Source: Phymatolithon calcareum
Taxonomy: Eukaryota; Rhodophyta; Florideophyceae; Hapalidiales
Length of the DNA stretch: 64,000 bases
Reading direction: 5' to 3'
Assembly (NCBI GenBank): GCA_977006965.1
Contig: OZ345361.1
Coordinates: 186,001-250,000 of the forward strand
In this document: one piece after another, positions 9,270-18,879 of the stretch
How positions within the stretch are numbered: position 1 is the first letter of the stretch
Layout of the letters: every line of letters starts with the position of its first letter
The notes under the pieces: model-generated
Database searches by the model: none
Told to the model about the DNA's origin: nothing
The model's input: only the letters and a program-made list of their open reading frames with translations
Program-made: the position numbers and the translations under genes

Positions 9270-10193
9270 ATGGCTTCGCCTCACAACGACAGCGCAAATA
9301 CCGCCCAAATCCTTGACCAACTCACCGCCGACGTCAATGCCGATGTACTCAGTCCGCCCACTTCTGCACCACCTATCGATGTCTTTGCACTCGAATTTCC
9401 CGATGAATCTCTCTTTCCCTTCTCCGTGTCGTTCCCTGATCTTTCAGAGAAAACTACTTCACGCGTGGAAATCGACTCCGACTTTCACGTCGAACATCGA
9501 TCTCTTTTCGGCAACACTGCCCCATCCGACGGCACACTGCTCTTTAAAACAAAAAATGCCCCCGCCGGTCCCTCAGCACCGCTCCATAGCGTATATCAGC
9601 ATGAACTATCTGCCGACAAAAATCACTGCTTATGCTCCAGCCATATAGCAATGGACTCAGGGTGGTATTGCCCCACCCACAACGTAACGCCCCGTCAGTA
9701 CATCACCTTGCATCCACATTCTTGCTACTCCAACATGCACTGTGACCACCCAGCCGACTCTGCTTTACCTTGGTCTGCTCATAACGAATACCACTATTTC
9801 CCGAATCAGTTGGCGCTACTCCATCCATCAATGTCCGCTCTAGATCATCAATCTAGCGCTACCGCTGCTGCCGCCTCCGTTGCACCTGCACAACTTTCGA
9901 CCGCCTCTTCGAGCGTTCAAATTGCCACTAATGCATCCGCAAATGGCATTCGTCAGGTTGTTGCTGCGGCACAGTCAGTATTTGAGACGGTCGATTACCA
10001 GAAAACAGGGCTTTTGGAGTTCAAGCAGTTCTTAGATGCTTTGCGGTCTCTGCAGGTAAATATTTCATACCATCAAGCACTTGACCGCTTTGCAAAATCG
10101 GACGCTGATCAGGACGGCCAAATTGTGCAGAGCGAGTTCGCCGATGCATACATGCACATCTTGTGTTTCACCACGAACGTATGCGGCATATAG
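9270..10193 (+). CDS. EF-hand calcium-binding protein, copy B (307 aa)
   Basis: I chose the ATG at 9,270 because the copy at 62,211-63,134 uses the same ATG and has the same 307-codon length. The first 100 residues are rich in Asp, Ser and Pro (low complexity). Residues of about 115-175 are Cys/His-rich (CLCSSH, CPTH, HPHSCYSNMHCDH) and could bind metal. Near the C-terminus are a degenerate EF-hand (DYQKTGLLEFKQF) and a canonical loop DADQDGQIVQSE with Asp at 1, 3 and 5, Gly at 6 and Glu at 12. No signal peptide or membrane segment is evident. The known property is Ca2+ binding by the second loop; biological role is unknown. Two intact copies at roughly 85% identity argue for a real protein. 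An upstream in-frame extension to 9,207 exists but lacks support. Confidence 0.75.
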   Translation: MASPHNDSANTAQILDQLTADVNADVLSPPTSAPPIDVFALEFPDESLFPFSVSFPDLSEKTTSRVEIDSDFHVEHRSLFGNTAPSDGTLLFKTKNAPAGPSAPLHSVYQHELSADKNHCLCSSHIAMDSGWYCPTHNVTPRQYITLHPHSCYSNMHCDHPADSALPWSAHNEYHYFPNQLALLHPSMSALDHQSSATAAAASVAPAQLSTASSSVQIATNASANGIRQVVAAAQSVFETVDYQKTGLLEFKQFLDALRSLQVNISYHQALDRFAKSDADQDGQIVQSEFADAYMHILCFTTNVCGI

Positions 10194-11340
10194 ATTGTAC
10201 ATTATGACCACAGCTTGCATTTACTTCGAATACATTGCCGCCATCGCATCTCTTGACAGGACGATCACCTCTCAAAGTAATGAAAATACGAATTGCAGCC
10301 TATGGGTCGTTATCTTTCGGGCCAAGTTCATTCCACACTATGACTCACTATCCTGATCCGCGTCGCAAAATCTCCTGTGCCTTTTGTTCAACCGGGTGCT
10401 CGATGACACGAATGTAGAGCCAAACAAACTAGTGCTCCGCATACACAATGACAGGAAAGAACGGGGTGAAAGAGCAAAAGAAAAGTGGGAGGGACCAACG
10501 GGAGAGACTGAATGTGCCCAAGGAAAAGACTAACCCCAAAAGAGGCAAACTGGAAAAACGCTGTATCGCTCTAAGAGCACACTTTCCAGCTTTACGCTTT
10601 TACTAAGAGTTCTCAAAAAGATGTCGCATTTTCGAAGTCAAGGAATAACACGCTCGAGAAGGCAAGAAACAACGTACCTAAGTCGACTCCGTTTGGCAGA
10701 GAGTCACGTCTTCTCATGACCGTTTGGCGAAATTCAGAAACAGTCTGATTGGCTCTGAATGACCGACATTTCAATCTCCACCGCCGCTTTCCAGATTCAG
10801 AATGGTACAAATGCGACAGCACTTGAGCATCACGTTGAGTCGGAAGGCAGTAGGCTTGTATCCAAATTCATTGCATTGCAAATCGATTGCAATCTGCAAT
10901 TCCAATCTAGTATTGCGATCCCCTCCACGCATTGCAATCCGTATTGCAGTGACGTGGACCCGACATCAGCTGAAAACTAGGTGCGTGCCATGCAATTACT
11001 GATGGGTACGTTCGTCTGACGTGCTGCCGCAACTAAAGGCCTTTCGATACGTACAAGTGGTACATAGGCTGAAAACTAGATGCTTACAACGTCATTACTG
11101 GACATTCTCTGATGACTACATTCGTCCGACGACCAGCCGCAATTAAAGGTCCCCCGCTACGTACCACTGTTACATCAGATGAAAAGTAGATGCCATTCTG
11201 TGATGAGTACGTTCGTCTCACTGTATCACTACCGTCGCCCATTACCGAAGCCATTAGGTACAAAAGAGTTCAAGAAGTTCGATAGTCTGTTCCATGTCAT
11301 CGCATCTCCAACAACCTCAACACTACGCAACAACCATCAC
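10194..11340. other. Spacer between EF-hand gene and hAT fragment (segment B)
   Basis: It is conserved in segment C but has no frame that stays open in both copies with convincing composition. It contains a TTGCAAT-rich stretch (10,868-10,950) and three diverged copies of a roughly 70-base motif (GACGAACGTA/CTACTTTTCA-type words, 10,975-11,215). Confidence 0.5.
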
Positions 11341-11348
11341 CGAAGGAC

Positions 11349-11885
11349 GTGATCGTCGCCCTGATGTCCTTTGTGGGCAACGAGACACGCACATCCATCA
11401 TATCGGGTGAGCAACACGAGAAACACTATCTCCAGTACCGTTGCCCGAAGCCGTCATGTCCGACTTCTATAATTTCATTTCTCGACAAGACAGGATTCAA
11501 CAACCAGTACACCAACCTCAAAAGTTGCTACGCCAAAGGCAAAACTCAATCGAATGTATCAGGATGCGCAATCCGCTTCCATGGAGAAAGGCGGTACCGT
11601 CAAGTACCATTTTCACAAACGGGCGCTGTCTGAGTTCGACAGAGCGGTGTGGGGATATCTGCGCTTGATCGTCATGAAGAACCTTCCTTTGTACTACATG
11701 GAAGAAGAGGACGTACGCCAATTTGCCCGGTTCTCAGTACCCTCTGCCGGGCTACGTTCATTGGAATCATCTTTAAGCTCGTTGGGCTTTTTGAGAAACG
11801 CATTGCATTCGAGTTGAAAGGCAAAATCGGAGCGCTGTTGCATGAAGGATGGTCCTGTGGCAATGTGCACTATGTTGGAGCACCG
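11349..11885 (+). pseudogene. hAT-family transposase N-terminal fragment (copy B)
   Basis: The first frame (11,349-11,633; first real ATG about 11,361) has a BED-like zinc-finger region (YRCPKPSCPTSI, then NLKSCYAKGK). After frame changes come WGYLRLIVMKNLPLYYM and then KGKIGALLHEGWSCGNVHYV. The last of these matches the start of the hAT catalytic core, where a DGWS..HYV motif is usual; here Asp is Glu. The frame is broken at least twice and cut off at about 11,885 by a LINE 3' end. The catalytic and dimerisation regions are missing. A homologous fragment is at 60,258-60,744 (minus). It cannot transpose. Confidence 0.7.
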
Positions 11886-12290
11886 AGCTCGACAGCATAT
11901 GGAAACGCTGGAAAAAAATCTGTCACGATATGAACTGAAAGGAGACAAAAGACTAGACACGGAGAAAGCACTTAACGAGCTCTTGCTATTCAGCAAGACC
12001 ATAATCGAGAGCATGGAAAACGAAGAAAGACTGCTCTGAATTAAGAACGAGAAGTTACATAGATGTCCCTTAGGACACGAAGCCTATTAGCGGGAACACC
12101 AATAGCGAACCCACAAGAACACCACATAGTAAGTAGTACGATCTAGTTTCCAAACTTTCCCCACCGCCTATGGCAGACGGTAGGTTTCAACGGTCTACAG
12201 ACTGGAAGATAGCAACTGAGGAAGCCTTGCCCTATATTCGTAAGATTGTGAGGCTTTTGAATAAAGTTCAATTGAAAAACAAATTATGTT
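11886..12290 (+). mobile_element. 5'-truncated LINE 3' end
   Basis: It begins with the helical C-terminus (HMETLEKNLSRYELKGDKR, then ALNELLLFSKT, stop at 12,039), followed by a UTR to the shared tail at about 12,218-12,285 with GAATAAAG-type signal and A-rich end. Its 5' edge abuts the broken hAT frame exactly, as expected for a LINE insertion. Confidence 0.75.
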
Positions 12291-12404
12291 GGAGCGATTG
12301 CTTCATACTTTTCGACTACTACAATTCGCGTCCGTTCAGGTGTTTCCGTCCAGCACACCCCACGACTTGTCTTGCGGGGTCTCTCTCCATTGGGCAGGGG
12401 GAAT

Positions 12405-12495
12405 CTTGGATTGCAATATGGATTGCTGTGGAATCTTGGATTGCAGTATGTATTGCTGCGGAATCTGAGATGCAATCCGTATTGCAGATTGCACT
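12405..12495. repeat. About 30-base tandem repeat, three diverged units
   Basis: Units contain GGATTGCARTATGKATTGCT followed by GCGGAATCT. The third unit is degenerate. It overlaps frame 12,170-12,682, which is therefore probably not a real gene. Confidence 0.6.
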
Positions 12496-12819
12496 TTTAG
12501 CTCCAATCCGTTGCAATAGTATTGTGTTCAAGCCTGCAAGGCAGTTGGAAGAAGAATCAACAAGTTTAGTTGGCTCAGTGCTCCTTCAGGAGCGCACGGA
12601 GAGAAGATGTCGGTGTTGGCGTCGCGCCATGGCCTGTCTCCGTTTTGGGCAACCAGCAGCTATAGCGGATCTCCACGGCTAATTTGTGCGCGACGACATT
12701 ATTGAACAGCTCGAGGATCTTCGTGAGGTTCTACAACGCTTAGCGCGCGAATGTAATAAACTCTTCTTCTGTTCTGAATTTTTTTATAATTTAAGTTTAT
12801 TAAGATTCCATGTCACAAT

Positions 12820-12996
12820 CGGGACACAGGAATATACGGGTTTATGCCAAATTTTAAATCCGCTACGATCCTGACGGCGCCGAAGCCCAGTCTACGGTAT
12901 AGCGGATGCAGTATACTATCCCATGCACTGAGCCTCGGCCCTATCAGTATCGTAGCGGATTCATAATTTGGCGCCAACCCGTATTCCTGTCTCCCG
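12820..12996. mobile_element. MITE-like foldback element, about 177 bp
   Basis: Arms 12,820-12,869 and 12,949-12,996 are inverted copies over nearly 50 bases with a few mismatches (landmarks AATCCGCTACGAT and its complement, GACACAGGAATA and its complement). There is no frame of note. A LINE-type tail fragment (minus) starts right after it at about 13,018. Confidence 0.75.
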
Positions 12997-13017
12997 GTTG
13001 ATACATGGATTCGTTGC

Positions 13018-13150
13018 CCCACAGACTTCCGAAGATAAGGGCAATGCTTCCTCTGATGCTACCTATCTTTGTGCAGCTCACGAACCGCCCACCAGAATGG
13101 TGGACGGGAAAACACAGGATTCAAGCTAATCCTATCTCAGTCCTTTACGG
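13018..13150 (-). repeat. LINE 3' UTR and tail fragment
   Basis: The sequence closely matches the reverse-complement UTR seen at 3,800-3,910 (landmarks CACAGACTTCCGAAGAT, then CCACCAGAATGGTGGACGGG). It carries no coding sequence and its A-rich end is lost at the MITE boundary. Confidence 0.65.
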
Positions 13151-13722
13151 GCTGCAGTTCTGAACTGTTCATTGCTGTTTTCCGACAAAAGGGGTGTATA
13201 TAGTAGAGGCTCCGGAAGAATGCCACACGTAAAAGAAGAGCTACCCTATTGCGAGTAGCACCTGAAGAGGCCTTGTCCGTATACTCATCAAACTGTAGGA
13301 CTTCTAGAAAGAAAATTATAAAAACACTTCCCAGCTATATGACTCAGTGAGCTCAACAAGGGGTGTAAGTTGAAGCCAGATCTATGCGTGCTCCGTTGCG
13401 ATGCTGACGGAAAAGGAGTGGATGCGCACCTGCCCGCAGAGCGCGCTTCAAAGCTTTGTGGGAACTACAGCGGTTGTAGCCATCAGACACGAGACCGAGC
13501 CTTTGCGTCACGGTTCTGTTAGAGCTCAACAATGGCAGCATTGGTGTGCTAGAGAATCTGAACGATGAACAAAGAATCGAAAGAAAAGAATTCGGAAACG
13601 AGCTATATCGACGTCGAAAGATACTTTTCAACAAAACAGCATCACAGGGATATTGTCAAGGCCCTGCCCTAAGGAAAAACACCAATTTGATTGCTGGGAA
13701 TTGTTGAGAAACTTGCAATTAA

Positions 13723-14691
13723 AACTTTAATTTAGGAAATTCGCTACATGGACCGGAAAAGGTGGCAAAATTCGCTAAATCGGCACCCCCTGCAAAAGCT
13801 ACTACTCGTTATGATACATAGAGCACTCTATAAAAATAAACTTGTCAAGAAAAGTATAATTTATTTCGTGCGCTACTCTATATGCTTTAGCTCCTCGTCG
13901 CAAGTAGAATCTCCCTCATCGCAGGCGGTGAGGTCCATTATCATGGACTGAGCCGCTTTGTTGATGTCGCGCTGTTGTACTGCGGCCAGGTACGAGCGCA
14001 GTACTCCGATTTGCGCCAGGTGGTGGACGTCCGTGCCCTGCTTCGAAGCCACTATGCTGTGCGCTTGTGTTGGCTTTAACGAGATACCACATGGTTTGCG
14101 GACCATCTCCGTTGGCTGGGCGGCGTTTCCGCTGACTCGGCCTTTTGCGGGGATAAAATCCGTCATCTTGGGCGCCCGCTGCTCGAGTATTTTCGTACTG
14201 AACTGGCGCAACCTGGAGGAGCCGCCAACACAGCTGTGCTCTGAAAACGTCATGATTCTAACGCCGTCGACGATCGGCAGCGCACGGACGTTCACACGGA
14301 AGGCACAAGCTGTGCGCTAGCTACAGATTAGCGCCACGTGCTGCCACGAGATGTGCCTTGCCAATAGACGTGTTGTGGGCGATTACGAGGTTGACAACGT
14401 CGTCAAAATTTTCTCCAAGTTAGTCGCCCACCCTTAGCACGAGCTCCTTCTTCTCCATGACTTCAGACGGCTTAACAGTCGAATTCGACGAGGTGCAGAG
14501 TGCCTTGCTTAGCGAAAGCGGCTGTCTACGTTTTACTGTCCTCATTATTGCTCATGTACTGGCGTCTCGGGTTTGTATGTATGGTTAGCTAGCTCATATC
14601 ATAGCGCGTAGTAGTTTTTGCAAGGGGTGCCGATTTAGCGAATTTTGCCACCTTTTTCGGTCCATGTAGCAAAATTTCCTCAATTTTAATT
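13723..14691. mobile_element. Non-autonomous Mutator-like element (MULE), copy 2, with TSD
   Basis: The 949-bp element (13,733-14,681) is nearly identical to copy 1 at 7,937-8,884 but inverted. It is flanked by the 10-bp duplication AATTTTAATT (14,682-14,691) and AACTTTAATT (13,723-13,732; one mismatch). The paralogous site near 5,200 holds a single uninterrupted AATTTTAATT-type target, so both boundaries are confirmed. Confidence 0.92.
13873..14458 (-). pseudogene. MULE transposase deletion derivative (copy 2)
   Basis: The frame 14,295-13,873 (140 codons) is nearly identical to 8,322-8,744. It covers the MuDR/FLYWCH-like DNA-binding part, including VNVRALPIVDGVRI and EHSC, and a short C-terminus, without the catalytic core. 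The upstream start region (to about 14,458) is out of frame, as in copy 1. Sharing the same internal deletion shows that both descend from one deletion derivative. Confidence 0.75.
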
Positions 14692-14806
14692 ACTAGAAAG
14701 ATGGACTCTGCAATTATCACTGCAATTTCAATTGCAGTGATAATTGCGGAGTATAAAAACGAAAGTCCGCAATTAAAACACTTATTACGCAAAATACAAA
14801 TCAAAT

Positions 14807-15880
14807 AGAGGAAAATCGCTAAATGGCCAAGAAAAGTTGTCAAGTACGCTAAACATCCACCAAAGCCAGATCTACTACTCATCCGTTACGTGGAGCGCTG
14901 ACAGTTGCGTTTTTTGGAGGAAAAAGTGAAGTAGCAGCTACTTTCTCTTGTTACAAGTTTTGTGCACATCGTCGAATTTGTCTGACAAGCCCAACGCACA
15001 ACGCTCCCGTACTACTCACTCTGAAACCATGAACAAGAAGGAGCTCGTGCTACAGGTGGGCGACTACGTTGGATCAAACTTCGACGATGTTGTTAACGTC
15101 GTGATCTCCCCGTCAATCGGGAAGGCACCCCTCGTGGAGAGGCGCAACAAGCATCGTCTGACACTCATCTGTAGCCAGAGCACAGCTTGCACCTTCCGCG
15201 TAAACGTCAGCGCGCTGCAGAGCGTCGGAAGTGTCAGGATCACCAGGTCAATCAGGCACAGCAGTGTTGTAAGCCCCTCAAGGGAGCGCCAATTCAAGAC
15301 GGAGCTACTCGCGCGGCGGGCGCCCGTGCTGACTGAATTTGTTGCCAAAAGAGGCGAAGTCAGTGGAAATGCCGTACAGCTGACGGAAATAATCCGCAAA
15401 CAAAGCGGTGTCGTGTTTAAGCGCACATAGTCGCACATCATATTGGCTTCCAAGCTGGGCACGGATTTCCATCACCTGGCGCATATCAGAGTACTTCGCT
15501 CGTACTTGGTCGCAGTTCGGCAGCGTGATCCCAGCGGAGTGTACACGCTCACCACAAATCCTCTTTCTGGGACGATACGGCAGCAGCTTCACAGCATTTC
15601 TGTTGTCCAAAGGGTGCGATGAATACCTGGGCGGCCCACAACGGTTTCGTCAGTGTTGACGGGGCCCACCTGACCTCCGTGAAGCAGGGACAGCTTTTCA
15701 CCCTAACGACCTCTGCTTCCAACAGACTGGTGACAACTCTGGCCTTCGGCATCGCACAGGGAGAGAGTTCACTCAGCTGGAAGAGCTTCTTCTCCAGTTT
15801 TATTGCATGTAAATTGCACTGCCGCACAGAATGCTCTGAGAAACGGAGGAGTTGTATGTTTCGCCTAGGGTGAGTATGAT
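14807..15880 (+). pseudogene. MULE transposase pseudogene (copy 3, longer)
   Basis: A diverged MULE terminus starts at 14,807 (GAGGAAAATCGCTAAATGG). The frame from about 15,029 (MNKKELVLQVGDYVG) to 15,430 covers the DNA-binding region (FRVNVSALQSVGSVRI). After a stop the same frame continues as LRSYLVAVRQRDP. Then frame changes lead to FLLSKGCDEYLGG and VDGAHLTSVKQGQL followed by AFGIAQGESSLSWKSFF, the region of the MULE transposase core with its first catalytic Asp (DGAH in place of the usual DGTH) and the conserved ESWxWF-like stretch. At least three stops or frameshifts disable it. The right terminus was not found, so it is truncated. It tells us that copies 1 and 2 are MULE derivatives. 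Confidence 0.75.
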
Positions 15881-17400
15881 AATATATTTTGAAATGGGTG
15901 GGTAGTAGTATTGGCTAATGTCAATATGACGGGAATTTTCCCTCAATTGAGGGAAGGAGAATCATTTATTTTTTGACAACGAAAGCTACTTATTACTAGG
16001 CTCATCAAACGCATCAAGGTCATGGATGTACTCAGCATGCTTAGCAAAACAGTCTCTATCAGTTGAAGTGCCACATGTGTTTATTGTGGCGCCAGCAAGT
16101 CTATTACATTTTGACAACAGGAGGGTTAATTCCATGGTTTGTCAGAGTCTACAGTTGTTTTCAACAGCTAAAGTAGTCATCATGCAATCTGTGGCTTACT
16201 TTTACATCTTTGGGGGAATTAAGTGGGTTCCAACACCGTCCTTGAAGCAAACAAACCTTTTGGCGTACTGAACATCGATGAATACTGCGCGAGGCAAAAT
16301 GAATTCGGGAGGAGAAGGCACCTTATACCAGAGTATGGGGTCAAAAGACGGCCCAGTAAACTGTACTATGTGCAGTATCACCTTCTAAATCGTTTGCTTC
16401 TTGCCCTCTGCCGTGGTCTCACGTCTTCCTGAGGCTGAATTGTATAACTCGCAAACTTTCTCAGGTTTTCGGTGGATGACGATGTATTGAATGAGGACAT
16501 TTGCAATCTAATGGCCTCCATTGCCATATCAAGGATATATGAACTTGTCAGAGCAAATCATGTCTAACAGAGACACGGTGGTTTTTTCGTGATCATTAAT
16601 AGTATCGAAAACATCCTGAATGAGGGCCACCGGTACTGTATGGACGACATAGTGCCTTGTTCACTTGGCTGCACGGTGAATGTGGCGCACCGGACGTACT
16701 CGAAGAAGCTGGCTCTGGTCATCCCACTGTTTGAAAATGAAGGAGCGAGGATATACTTGTTCCCCATTGTAGACTTCATTAAATCTCTTTACGCCCAACT
16801 CATGAAGATGAGTATGCTTAGCGGATGCCAAAGCAAAGATTGCTCTCAGGTGCACTCCGCGAAACATCGCCATGAAGGAATCGTATGGTGTGTGGAACCC
16901 GATGCCACCGTTCTCAGATATAACATCTACGTTTATAGTGCGAACTTTCTAAAACTGACGGGGAATCCCTCCCCTAATTGGACATTGAACTTGGCGCTCG
17001 AACCATGGCACTCCGTGAGCAAAAATATTCTGCTCACAGTCTGGCGCAATGACATCAAGCTCCTCTTGCGATTGTTTGTCCCAAGCACCATGTCGGGGGT
17101 AGCTCAGAGAGCCGGGAAGAGGGTGTTAAGAGTTCCTGTTGATTTTATAGTGGTTTTTTTTGCCTTTTTTAGAGAGTGTGGTTGATACTGAGCGGGGAAC
17201 TCGGCGTTTGGCAAAGAAGATTGGCAACCGCGATTATAGTAAGCCGGCGTTCGAGGTACAAATTTTTTCCTGCTGGGACTCGATACAACCATTCAAGAGG
17301 AACTAGCACCTTCGTTAGCCTTCCCTGCCTAGACGTTAACAATCTTGATAGTCTTAATCTTAGTCTTCTCGATTATTTTCTGAACAAGGACCAATTTCAC
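15880..17400. other. Unrecognised coding-like region
   Basis: Several moderately long plus-strand frames succeed one another (16,026-16,271, 16,223-16,432, 16,589-17,185; the last is 198 codons). Frame 16,589-17,185 has ordinary protein-like composition with a Cys/His patch (CMDDIVPCSLGC, SKDCSQVHSAKHRH). The frame upstream of 16,589 also looks coding, with a single stop. I recognise no family. It may be a decayed multi-exon gene or the 3' part of a TE. Confidence 0.3.
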
Positions 17401-17419
17401 GCGAAGTGACGTGCTCGAG

Positions 17420-18012
17420 TGTGACGAACAGTCACTCACGTCACTCTTGTGACGTGATCAACACCCCTTATCAACACCAGAAACATAGTCAATATCATAA
17501 CATCTCATCATATCGTTACTCCGTTGATCAATCATACTCTATTCCTCCTCGTTACGGTTCCTCAGTCATACGTTACACGTCACGTCACAATCTATCATAC
17601 ATCATGTCACTGTGACCGCGGCGCCGCTCACTTAGAGCGCGGAGCGTTTTTGAAGAGCCTCTCTCGAGTCTATCATTTTTAGCCAATCTCCGCCTTCCAT
17701 AGTTCCTCGTCTTACTCCTCATCGTTGTGACCAATGATCAAACACCATTGGACCATCAACGGCTTCCTCATTGCCCATTACTACTGCGGCCAATGATATC
17801 CTGCCATTAGTATCTCTCTCCCCCCTGTTGACGTTAGACCAATTGTTTTTAGCCATCTATTTGTCCCGTGTGTCTCTTCACATTAGTGTCGACACAGCCC
17901 TTTGTTTGGACTCTTCACTATGGTTCTACTTCTAGTCTATATGAACCCTCCTTGACCAGCAGTCTTCAAACTCTGGTCAACGGATCTCCCAGCTTGTGCC
18001 TTGAACCCCACA
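17420..18012 (+). repeat. Candidate 5' LTR of Ty3/gypsy element
   Basis: Starts TGTGACGAACAG and ends CCCCACA three bases before a TGG-starting candidate primer-binding site. The stretch is non-coding and pyrimidine-rich. No second LTR exists in the window because the element is 3' truncated, so these limits are inferred from position and the TG...CA rule only. Confidence 0.35.
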
Positions 18013-18015
18013 GCT

Positions 18016-18033
18016 TGGTAGCACCGGACCACA
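18016..18033 (+). other. Candidate tRNA primer-binding site
   Basis: TGGTAGCACCGGACCACA begins with the TGG expected opposite a tRNA CCA end and lies between the candidate LTR and the first frame. The priming tRNA is not identified. Confidence 0.35.
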
Positions 18034-18205
18034 GAACCCAAAAATAAGTTGGCGTCATCGCAAAGCTTCTCTCCGACAGTTTTCTACGCCCTTTAGCGGC
18101 GTGCGCGGCTGTTCGAGACGAAGAGGACTAACAATTCGACTCCCTTGTGAGTGTTTGCAGTGACTTCAGTTTACCGTTTGGACAGAACACCGTCCCCGTC
18201 GGACT

Positions 18206-18858
18206 AAAGCTCCGCCGACGAGGACGCTTTCCGCCCAGCTTCACGGCGTACCCCAAGACCATTGGACGCCGACTCGGATTACGAAGACAAGAGCTGCCCG
18301 TCCACTCCGAGGCATCGCTCTCCGTCACCACCGCCGTCGCCGATCGCCGTTGACCCTCCGACCGGAAAAGACAAGACACCTCCGCGTTCACGTCCGATCC
18401 CTCGCCTTCCGCCTCGTACAGCCGAGCCTCTAAGCATCCGGCTAGACAAGACGGAAAAGCTGACCGAAGAAACTCTTCACAAAGCCCGACAAGCCATCCG
18501 TCGCCTAAACACCGCTGAGCTGCCGTCGCACCCACACTACGCACGACAGCCAGTTCCCCGTCCGATTCGACTTCTTCCGGACGCTCAAAACTTCCGGATC
18601 CAGAAGACCATCCATCGTCAGAGTCGCCGTCGTCAAGGTCGTCGTCCTGCCCCTAAGGTACTGACTTGCGAAACTTGCCAAGCCGCCCTCCCTTCCGAAC
18701 ACCATCGTCAAGCCCATTTGAGAACAAAGGCGCATAAGCGTAACGTCTCATACAAGCCACAGAAGTGCAACCCTTGTGACCAAATTTTCCACTCCCCGGA
18801 AGATTTTTCCCGCCACATCAACGGCCGTAAGAACAAAACCGTTCTCTCCCGTCAGTAA
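18206..18858 (+). CDS. Zinc-finger ORF upstream of gag in the Ty3/gypsy element
   Basis: The frame opens after a stop near 18,206 and runs to the TAA at 18,856-18,858 with no ATG, so an ancestral start may be lost or lie in another frame. The first half is Pro/Ser/Arg-rich and basic. Near the end are CETCQAALPSEHHRQAHLR (a C-x2-C-x12-H-x5-H finger ending TKAH) and CNPCDQIFHS..RHINGRKN. The second resembles a U1/matrin-type finger whose last His is Asn. The frame is the same as gag, which starts seven codons after the stop. It could be an accessory nucleic-acid-binding protein or the N-terminus of a longer Gag made by readthrough. Function is not established. Confidence 0.55.
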
Positions 18859-18879
18859 AAATCGCTAGATTCTGTTGCT

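Larger units (their letters stand above)
8885..11812 (+). repeat. Duplicated segment B (EF-hand gene plus hAT fragment)
   Basis: Matches segment C (60,258-63,380) in inverted orientation over almost its whole length and segment A over its first 1.4 kb. The B/C homology stops at about 11,812/60,258, inside the hAT transposase frame. Copy C differs by a SINE insertion whose empty site is at 11,182-11,193 here. Confidence 0.85.
13230..14790. repeat. Duplicated segment (inverted copy of 5,100-5,690) split by a MULE
   Basis: Homology to the reverse complement of 5,100-5,690 runs to 13,732, is interrupted by the element 13,733-14,681, and resumes at 14,682. The resumed part contains the same CTCCGCAATTATCACTGC-type hairpin (about 14,706-14,756). 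Confidence 0.85.

Noticed and set aside
9313-9648. 111-codon frame overlapping the EF-hand gene
   Set aside because: It lies in another frame of the same Pro/Ser-rich DNA; the main frame has the EF-hand motif and the intact 307-codon length in two copies.
12170-12682. 170-codon plus-strand frame
   Set aside because: It runs through the LINE tail and the 30-base tandem repeat, so it is not a plausible protein.
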